The notes beneath the pieces were generated by a model, which did no database searches, was not told the origin of the DNA, and saw nothing but the letters and a program-made list of their open reading frames with translations. A program made the translations under genes and the position numbers. From NCBI GenBank assembly GCA_040766655.1, contig JAXGQB010000002.1:1-64000 (forward strand): a stretch of DNA of 64,000 bases. Reading direction: 5' to 3'. Positions 36,461 to 45,000 of this stretch are shown piece after piece (within the stretch, counting starts at the first letter, position 1; each line of letters begins with the position of its first letter). The stretch is from JALOOB01 sp040766655 (GTDB lineage Bacteria; Chloroflexota; Anaerolineae; CG2-30-64-16).

Positions 36461-37348
36461 ATGACTGATACGACACAAGCTCTGCCAGACGGCGCGCTGG
36501 CGGGCCAACTGGCGGAACTGCGGGAGTTGGCCGCGCAACTGCGGCGGCAAGCAGCGCAGGCCGATCAACTGATTGCCCAGGCCGCGCGGGTGCTTCCTGC
36601 CATCCTCACACCTCCGGCAGCCGCCGATCAAGCGGCGGTGGGTTTGACGCCGGCCGATATCCAGCTGCCGGGCCGCCCGCCTGACGCCTCGGCGCATCTG
36701 TTCGCCAACTGGGCGCGCGAAGGGCTGGTGCTGGCAGTGCTGGCCGTGGCCGGGTGGTCGCTGCGCCTGGCCGTGGCTGAAGCGGTCGCCAGCCGCTTCA
36801 ACTACGGCGCGCAAGGCGGCACGCAGCGGCGGATCTTCGATCGGTTGGGTGCCTCGGGCCTCTGTCGCAGCGAGAAGCAGCGTTTTCAGTCCGCCGGGGA
36901 CGCAAAGACCTGCACCCTCATCCGGCTGACGGCGCGCGGCGCGGCTGTGATGCGCGAGATTGGCATCGAGCCGGTGCGTTCGGAGTGGGAACGGCTGGAG
37001 TCACGCCTCCCCCTGGAATTGGTCGCCGGCGCAGTCACCCTGGCCTACCATGCCCGGCGGCTGGGCTACACGACGGAGGTAGGGCAGGATGCCGGGCAGC
37101 ACGTGTGCATGAGCCGCGGGGCCGAGCAGCTTTGGGCTGCGGCTGTACATCTTGGCTTGCTACCTGAAGAACGCAGCGTCCTGTGGCGTGACCAGGCCGC
37201 GCACCAGGGGCAGATCGCCTTCTGGGCGCCGAATCTCCAGGAACGCGCGGTGCTGACGCAAGAGGCGTTGGCGGTCTGCCCGCGCGTGCGCAGCACCGAT
37301 CCATGGGTGCTGACCGCTGCGGGGCAAGCCCTGTGGGCCGCGGCGTGA
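36461..37348 (+). CDS. Hypothetical helical/winged-helix protein
   Basis: 295 residues, GGAAGGAGAG ribosome site. N-terminal coiled coil (LAGQLAELRELAAQLRRQAA), linker, then a winged-helix-like part (FDRLGASGLCRSEKQ, CTLIRLTARGAAVMREIGIE), similar in style to the RLGEAGAAVM segment of the 32614 product. No known family. Within the module, between the FtsK-like and PHAX genes. Bases 36330-36460 hold a short TGTCA-ACGG-TGACA inverted repeat and otherwise nothing. Confidence 0.55.
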   Translation: MTDTTQALPDGALAGQLAELRELAAQLRRQAAQADQLIAQAARVLPAILTPPAAADQAAVGLTPADIQLPGRPPDASAHLFANWAREGLVLAVLAVAGWSLRLAVAEAVASRFNYGAQGGTQRRIFDRLGASGLCRSEKQRFQSAGDAKTCTLIRLTARGAAVMREIGIEPVRSEWERLESRLPLELVAGAVTLAYHARRLGYTTEVGQDAGQHVCMSRGAEQLWAAAVHLGLLPEERSVLWRDQAAHQGQIAFWAPNLQERAVLTQEALAVCPRVRSTDPWVLTAAGQALWAAA

Positions 37349-37384
37349 GCCTGAGTTTGGCGTATACGGGGCCGGGGCGATCAC

Positions 37385-38038
37385 ATGGCTGACCTGGCTG
37401 TGGTCGCGACTGAAATCGCGGCCGCGCTGGGCGAGCTGAACGTCGCGCTCATCCGGCGCATCGTCGCGCGCATCGGGGCGGACGCGGCGCTGGCATTCCT
37501 GGCAGAAGCGTTGGCCACCGAGGCGGCTGGCGGGCGGCTGACCAGCGACGCCGCCCGCCAGCGCACCCCGGGCGGCGTCTTCTTCTATCTCGTGCGCGGC
37601 CGGCTCGCGCCGTGTGACCGCTGGAAGCTGTGGCCGCAGGATCGACCGCGACCCAAACAACCCACTGAGCCTTTCAGGTGGGAAGACCGCCTCGCCCATC
37701 TGCCCGCGTTGTTGGCAGAACCAGGAGTCGCCATGACCGCCAAGTTGACCCTGATCGGCCGGCCGGGCCGTGTGATCCGGGCCGGTGAGTGCGTGATCAC
37801 CACGCTGCAGAGCAGCGGCAAGCTGCTCACGCTGCCCAAAGGGGTGCCTGCGCCGCCAGCGCAGCCGATGACTTACGTCGTCTATATTGCCGCCAAGCAG
37901 TGGCGCAAGGTCGAAGCAGCGCTAGCGAATACCGATGACGCGTTGATTATTGAGGGCGTGCCAGTCTACGACGAGCGACTGCTGGGGCTGGCGATGTTGG
38001 CGCAGAGCGTGACGACAAAGCGGCAACAAATGGCTTAG
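37385..38038 (+). CDS. PHAX-type RNA-binding domain protein
   Basis: 217 residues. Residues about 5-75 match the PHAX RNA-binding domain: a helical N-terminus (LIRRIVARIGADAALAFLAE), then ATEAAGG and RTPGGVFFYLVRG, the hallmark of the family. PHAX is known from eukaryotic snRNA export; bacterial homologues are sparse. The second half (IGRPGRVIRAGECVITTLQS, MTYVVYIAAKQWRKVEAAL, DALIIEGVPVYD) looks like an additional alpha/beta domain conserved in bacterial versions. Last gene of the module. RNA partner unknown. Confidence 0.65.
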   Translation: MADLAVVATEIAAALGELNVALIRRIVARIGADAALAFLAEALATEAAGGRLTSDAARQRTPGGVFFYLVRGRLAPCDRWKLWPQDRPRPKQPTEPFRWEDRLAHLPALLAEPGVAMTAKLTLIGRPGRVIRAGECVITTLQSSGKLLTLPKGVPAPPAQPMTYVVYIAAKQWRKVEAALANTDDALIIEGVPVYDERLLGLAMLAQSVTTKRQQMA

Positions 38039-38260
38039 TGCATGCCCGCGCAGAACCCAGTGGTTGGATTAAGGCCTGTTGGATAGAGTTTTGGAAGCTT
38101 GTCCCGAACCGTAGCTGCGTGAGCTGGGATCATCCTGATGAGCCTGGAAATTCACTGCGAGGTGTTGAGGCAGATCACCCGTCTGATCGGCGCTATTCTG
38201 GGTACAATTCTGAGGCATCGATGGTATAACCGGACATCGTGAACTGAAATAGCGATACGT

Positions 38261-38355
38261 GGGGCTGTCTGGAAAGAAGATCCAGACAGCCCCATTGTGC
38301 GAGATTGTCGAGCTTCTCACGAGGGCCTGGCAGGTTTCAGGAAACCTGTCAGGCC
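38261..38355. terminator. Two strong hairpins in the 38039-38429 gap
   Basis: GGGGCTGTCTGGA / TCCAGACAGCCCC (38261-38293) is a perfect 13-bp stem. GGCCTGGCAGGTTTC / GAAACCTGTCAGGCC (38324-38355) has 14 of 15 pairs. They stand between the convergent PHAX and immunity genes and probably terminate both transcripts. Sequences of the second type are, as I recall, dispersed in Chloroflexota genomes. The rest of the 391-bp gap shows no gene. Confidence 0.6.
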
Positions 38356-38429
38356 TGCGAGGTGCACGGCGTACAGACTTGGCCGATCCGGGGACAGCGG
38401 AATCTTGACTTGTCTGGAATAAGGCGCTG

Positions 38430-39059
38430 CTATTTGGCCTTCTCGTAATCATCCAGCCGCACGTCGATCTCCACGTCTGTCAGACGCGCAAAGCGTACAT
38501 TCGATGCGCCAACACTCTGCATCAATTGGCGTACCTTCGCAGTGACCACGATGGCCGTATCCCTGATCCAAAACATGTCACACTTGTCCCACTGGCTCTC
38601 ATCGAAGTATAAACCTCGGTATACTTGATAGCCGACTCCACGCGCAGTTGGAGCCGGTTTCTCGATGATATGGCTGCGACTCCTATCGCGATTACACTGC
38701 GAGCCTGTGATGGATAAGCCGGCATATCCCGGAACCTCCACTGCTCTTCGATCGAACACGCGCACAGGATAGGTCTGCCATCCAGTGATGCGATGCTCGG
38801 TTAGCAGCTGAACCACCCGGTTGGATACGCAAACGATACCCATGAGCCCTGACCACAGGAAATCAGTTATTTGGCTGCCCCTGTAGCCGCCCAGCTCAAT
38901 AGGCAGGTCCGGGACCAACTGACCAGTGGCGAGATTCCATGCGTCCCTGCTGCTCAGCCCTTCACTGTGGCTTTTTAGGTTCAGTCTCAGTGGACGACTG
39001 GCGAGCGGATCGCTAAGTTCGAAAAGTTCGGCATAGTTCAGTGCCTCAGAAGTTGACAT
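38430..39059 (-). CDS. Immunity protein for the RHS toxin (Imm11/DUF1629-like)
   Basis: 209 residues from the ATG at 39059, with GGAG ahead. The start overlaps the end of the RHS gene by 14 bases, the standard position of a cognate immunity gene. The C-terminal half (GLYFDESQWDKCDMFWIRDT, IVVTAKVRQLMQS, VRFARLTDVEIDV) resembles the DUF1629/Imm11 group of immunity proteins. It should bind and neutralise the C-terminal nuclease tip of the RHS protein. Confidence 0.65.
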   Translation of the reverse strand: MSTSEALNYAELFELSDPLASRPLRLNLKSHSEGLSSRDAWNLATGQLVPDLPIELGGYRGSQITDFLWSGLMGIVCVSNRVVQLLTEHRITGWQTYPVRVFDRRAVEVPGYAGLSITGSQCNRDRSRSHIIEKPAPTARGVGYQVYRGLYFDESQWDKCDMFWIRDTAIVVTAKVRQLMQSVGASNVRFARLTDVEIDVRLDDYEKAK

Positions 39060-42000
39060 CAAATCCGTACTCCTTCGATAGCTGTCTCGCGTACTGCAGA
39101 ATCTCGTCATTGGATCGCTCTTGAGTCAGGAAACGCCGCCACTTTTCATTATACTCCCAACTGAAGCTTTGGTGGACACTCTTTTCCACCCAAGTACCGA
39201 ACTTCGGATCGTGAATCGTCTCGATGCCCGCCTTCTCGAAAGTCTCTTCGAAAGCCTGTGGCAGGATGTGATGGGCTTCCATCCCCGCAATCTCGTCGGC
39301 CGTTTTACCCGTCATTCGCAGCAAGTTATCGCGGAAATTGCTTCGCGAAAGGCTTTTGAGCGTGCACGTGGCGCTCTCTTGTGCTGCCCGTTCCATCACC
39401 TCCAGCGTCGACTTCTCAGCGACCTCCTCGGCTGCTTGCTTGCCAAACCACTTAGGCAGCTTTCTTACGACGTCATCTAGGGGCAGGAAAACCGGTCCAA
39501 GGTCCGGTTCAGCGACTTCGGCGCCCATAGTGATGGCGAGATCCATACTGGCCGCGTCTTTCGCAGCTTCCGTTGCATTGGGGTCGTTGATGACGTTGGT
39601 GGCTTGCCAGGCATCGTACGCTGTCCATCCAACATCGATCACTGCCAGCACGACGACAGCAGCAAGCAGAACCGGGAAGCGCCCGTCGCGATCAATGTAG
39701 AGGGTGGGTTGGTTGCGGGCGTACATGTATCGGTGCAGCGTGATTGGGTCCGGTAACTGTCCGCGGTACGGATCCTGCTGCATCCACACCCCGCGCAGCG
39801 GATCGTAGTCCCGGGCGTAGAAGTGCAGCAGGCTCGTCTCCTCGTCGTACTCCTGGCCCGTGAAGGTGTAGCCGTTGTGCGGGGCGGTCCAGTCGCCATT
39901 GTCGGGGTAGGTGTAGCCGTAAGGGTCGTAGCGGTAGGTATGAACGCTGACGCCGCCATCCTTGGTCAGCGTGCTGATCGAACCCAGGCCGTCATAGTGG
40001 TAAGTATAGCGCTGCTCGCTGGGGAAGTTCTGCATGGCGACCATGTGGCCCAGATCCCCGCGGTAGTAGTTGTTGTACTGGCCGTTCCACATGCTGTACT
40101 CGGCGACGGGGTCGAGCACGTCGAAGGTGTACTCAGTGCGCTTGACGTCGCTTTCCTCGATCTTCGGCTGGTACGCCTTGACCAGGCGGCGGTTCAGGCC
40201 ATCGTAGCCCATTGTGGTGAGTGAGCGGTTGATGCGGACCCCGCCGGTTCCGGCCTGGTAGTCGAGCGCCCGGGTCAGCAGGTTCTCGTAGTTGTAAGTG
40301 TAATCCGTGCCTTGCGTCTGCGGCCCCTGCGGCCCCGGCCAGGCGATCCCGATCCGGTTGCCGTTGTTGTCGTAGGCGTAAGTCGTCGTCTGCAGTTCGC
40401 CGGTCTTGCCCTGGTTGGCCTTGTCCGCCTTGTCCAGCTTGACCAGCAGGCTGTTGGCGATGCCGTCGCTGTCAATCGCGCCGCTGGCGCGATATGCCTG
40501 CACCTGGGTGCGCAGCGCAGCGATCGCCGTTGCGGTGGCGGACTGGCTGGGCGGCTTGTTGCTGTAGAGGCGGGCGATCAGATCGTCGGCCGCGGCGAGC
40601 AACGCATCGGCCGCTGCCGTCGTGATGTGTTTGCCGCGCTGCGCCGCAATCTCGTGGCGGAAGGCGGCCAGCGCCTGGGCAACGTTCGCGGTCCGGCTCG
40701 GCTTAACGCCGTTGACCGACGTGTCGCTGAGGACCGTCAACAGCTCGTTGGCGTCATCGTAGCCATAGGTCTCGGCCTTGGCGTCGAACGGCTTGGGCGA
40801 GAGCTCATCATCGTTGGTGCTCAAGGTCTTCCGGTTGCCCGCCGCATCAAAGGTGTAGGCGGTCCAGGCACCTTCATTGTTTTCCGTGCGGGTCAGCCGG
40901 CGCAGCGGATCGTAGGTGTAGGTTGAGCTGACGGTTGGCGGGTTGCGCCAGCCATACTCGGCGTCGATCTTGGTGCGCTGTCCCACATCGTCTAGCGTGT
41001 AGGCGAACGCGCTGATGGTTTTCTTTGCGCCGACCGTCTGGCGATTGACCAGCGTCAGCAGGCGGTTGGCCTTGTCGTAAGTCATCTCGGCCACGGTGTC
41101 GTTGGGGTTGGTCGCCAGGGTGACCTGCCCCACGCCGTCGCGCTGGTAGCCGGTGACGCCTGCCAGCGGGTCGGTGACGGTCTTGAGCCAATTGTTCTTG
41201 TAGTAACTGTAGGCCACCGTGCGGCTGTCGGGGTAAGTGATCCCGGTCCGGTTGCCGACAGGATCGTACGCGTAAGCCAACGTCCGGCCCAAGGCATCCG
41301 TTGCGTTGGTCATGCGGTCCAGTTCGTCGAAGACCCAACTGCTGGTCCCGAGGTTGTCGGTCATGCCCACCAGGTTATGGTTGGGGTCATAGGTCCGCGT
41401 CACTGCGGTGCCGTCGGGGTACTCGGTCTTCCACAGCAGGTCATCGGCATAGTAGCTGTAGCGGGTCAGGGCGTTGTTGGCGTCCAGTCGCGTCTGCAGG
41501 TTGCCGACAGGGTCGTAGGTATACTGCCACACGTTGTTCAGCGGGTTGATCTCGCTGTCCAGCCGATCCAGGCTGTCCTGGACGAACTGCGTAACATGGG
41601 TGAGTGGGTCGGCGATCCGCACAACGTTGCCGTTTTCGTCATACGCGTAGGCGTAGCGCACGTTAACGTCGACGCCCGGATCCATGTACGGCCGGTAGTT
41701 CAGGATGACCGCGGCCAGACGGTAGAGCGAATCGTACTCGTAGCGAGTAACCACTTCGTCGGCCTCGATCAGATCGGTGCGGTTGCCCAGTTTGTCGTAC
41801 GCGTAACGCGTCGTTTCGTTTTCGGCGTTGGTGGTCCACGAAAGACGATCCAACTCGTCGTAGCCGAACGTTGTGGTGTGCGTATTGCCGTCCACCAGCG
41901 CCACCACGTTGCTGTTAGGATCGTATTCCTGGCTGGTGACGTACCCTTCGGCATCGGTGTGGGTTAGTAGCCGGTGCAGCCGGTCGTAGGTGTAGCTGTC

Positions 42001-45000
42001 GGTGTGGCCATTCTGATCGGTGCGGCTCCGCAGATTGCCCATTGCGTCATAGACGTTCGTCACCGTGCCGCTCTTCGCGTCTGTGATCAGAACGGGACGA
42101 TTCAGTGGGTCGAACGTCGTTTGGGTTGCGTAGGTGCGGGCATTCACGAAACGGATCTGATTGCCCACCGCATCGTAGTCGTAGGCCTCCGTATGGCCCT
42201 CAGGGTCGATCACGGCGGTCAGCCGATACAACGCGTCGTAGCGGTACTCGGTCATATGGTTGTTGGCGTCGGTCACGAACCGCGGGTGGTCCATGTGATC
42301 GTATTCGGTATGAGTGACGCCATCTTGCGCATCGATCACATCGGTCAGCCGGTGTGCAGCGTCGTAGACATAGTCGGTCGGGAAGCCGCGCGGGTTGGTC
42401 TGCCGGCGCAGCAGGCTGTCGCGATAGTATTCGTAGCCGGTTGTGACGTTCGTCTGGCTGTCCGCGGGCTCACCGGCGCGGTAGTTGCGGATCGAGGCAA
42501 TCAGCCGATTCAACTCGTCGAACTCACCGCGGGTGACGATGCTGTACGGGTCGATCGCGTCCGTCAGGTTGTGGGCGGCATCATATTCAAAGCGGAACTC
42601 GCTGCCAGCAGCGTCGCGCACCAGCTTCAGCAGATTGTCGCGATAGTACTCGAATTCCGTGGGGTTGCGCCGCGGGTTGATCAGGCTTGTCAGGTTGCCG
42701 ACGTGGTCGTAGCCGTAATCGGTCTGCCCGGTTTCGGCATCGACGGTCCGCACGCGGCGATTCAGCTCGTCATAGGTGTGCTGCGTCGGGTAGGTGAGGG
42801 CGTCCACCTCTTCGCGCAGGTTGCTGGCAGCGTCGTAGCGATAACTGAAGAGCACGTTGACGTCGGCCGTGGGCGGGAGCCCCGGTTTGAAGTTATCGGT
42901 GCGGGCGCTCAGGCGGTAGAGCGGATCATAGTCGAAATGGGTCACCACCAGGTTCGGCGCGGTGCGAGCGGTCTCGTTGCCAACCGCATCGTAGTCGTGG
43001 CGGGTCATGCCATCCAGGGCATCCATCTCGGTCGTCAGCCGGTTCAGCGCATCATAGTCGTAATCCGTGGCGTTCCCGTTGGGATCCTCGACCCGGATGC
43101 GATTGCCGTTGTCATCATACTTGAAGGTCCATGTGTTGCCGGCGCCGTCCGCCTGGGACAGCAGCCGGTAGACCAGGTCGTGCGTGTAGGTTTCGACGTG
43201 CTGTTCAGGATCGGTCACCGACTTGAGCGTGCCAACCGCATCATAGGTCATCGTCGTCACGACACCGGACACGGGTGCGATGATCCTGACCGGCCGGTTG
43301 AGCGGGTCGTACTGCGTCGTTGTGACGAAGCTGCGGCCGTTTTTCACGGTCAGGCGGTTGCCGGCGCGGTCGTAGGTGTAGATTTCCGCATGGCCTTCGG
43401 CGTCGGTTTTGGATGTCGGCCGGTTCAGAGCATCGAACGCATAATCTGTGCGGTTGCCGTTGGCGTCGATCACCGCAGTCCGGTTATCCACCCTGTCATA
43501 TACGTAGGGCGTGTAGCTGTGACCCTTTGCGTCCGTGATCGTGATCAGCCGGTTGGCCGCGTCATAGTCATACTGGGTGACGTTGGTGTTCGGGTCGGTG
43601 ACCTGCGACAGGTTGCCGGCCAGGTCATAAGCGAACCCGGTGCGCACATTGGTCTCGCTGTCGGGCGTCATGTACGGCTTGTAGTTCCGGATTGTCGCCG
43701 TGCGGCGGTTGAGGGCGTCATATTCGTGATGGGTCACCACGCCCAGGGGGTCGATCACGTCGGTCAGGTTGCCGTTCCCATCGTAGGCATAGTGCGTCTC
43801 GTTGGGCACCGCATCGCGCATCAATGTGCGCCGGCCGTTGCCATCGTACTCGAACTCGGTGGGGTTCAGCCGCGGGTCAACCTGTTTGCGCAACTCGCCC
43901 ATGGGAAAATACTTGTAGAGAGTGACTTCACCTTCAGCGTTCTCCTCACGGACTTTGCGGTTCAGCTCGTCGTAGTCGAACAGCGTGGGGTTGCTGTTGC
44001 CATCGGTCAGCTTCTCGATGTTGCCGGCCAGGTCGTACTCCCAACGGGTACTTACGTTGGTGTCCACGGTCAGCGGCCCGCCGTTGACGTAGTTGGCGAC
44101 GCTCTCGGTGCGGCGGTTCAGCGTATCGTAAGTGTCGTGCGTGACGCGTCCTTCAGGATCGATGGTCTCGATGACGTTATCCACTTTGTCGTAGACGAAC
44201 TGTGTGGTCGCGCTCTCAGGCGTGCCGAAAGCCGCATGGATCGCGATGACGCGGTAGACATCATCCCGGTCGTAGACCGTGACCCGGCTTTCCGGGTCCG
44301 TTTCCGAAGCCAGGTGGTTCATGGCGTCGTACGTCAGTTGAGTTCGAGAGCCAAGCTGGTCGTCGATGTAGGTCAGGTTCTCGGAAGCATCGTACGCATA
44401 GTCGATCTCGCCCTCGTTCGGGTCGATCTCGAGATCCAGGTTGCCGTTGGCGTCGAACCGATATCCGACGTGATAGCCCAGCGGGCCGTCCACGTCGGTC
44501 AGCTTGTCGTTGTGGTTGTAGGTATAGGTGTAGGACTGACCGTTGAAGTCGGTCATGGTGCGGACCCGGCCCAGCCCATCATAGGTGTACCCCATGGTGT
44601 GGCTTTCAGGGTCGGTCAGGAACAACAGGTCGCCGGTCACCGGATCATAGGTCAGGGTCGTGGTTTCCCGGTTGAAGTCGGCGACCGTTGTCGGCAGGCC
44701 GCGGCCGTCGTTGACGATGTCGCTCTCGGCCAGGTCAGGGTTGATGATCTTGACCAGGTTGCCGTGGGGATCGTAGGACCACCGCGTCTCGCGGCCGAGC
44801 GGATCCTTCTGATAAGTCACCAGGTCGAGGCTGTTATCGTACTCCCACTCGCGATGCCAGCCCAGCGGGCCATCCTCGGTCAGACGATTGCCCTGGTCAT
44901 CGTAGCTGTACGACCACTGGCGGCCCTCCCGATCGGTGAACGACGTGCGGTGATCGTTGTCATCGTAGCCGAACCGTTCCGAGGCGCCCAGCGCGTCGCG

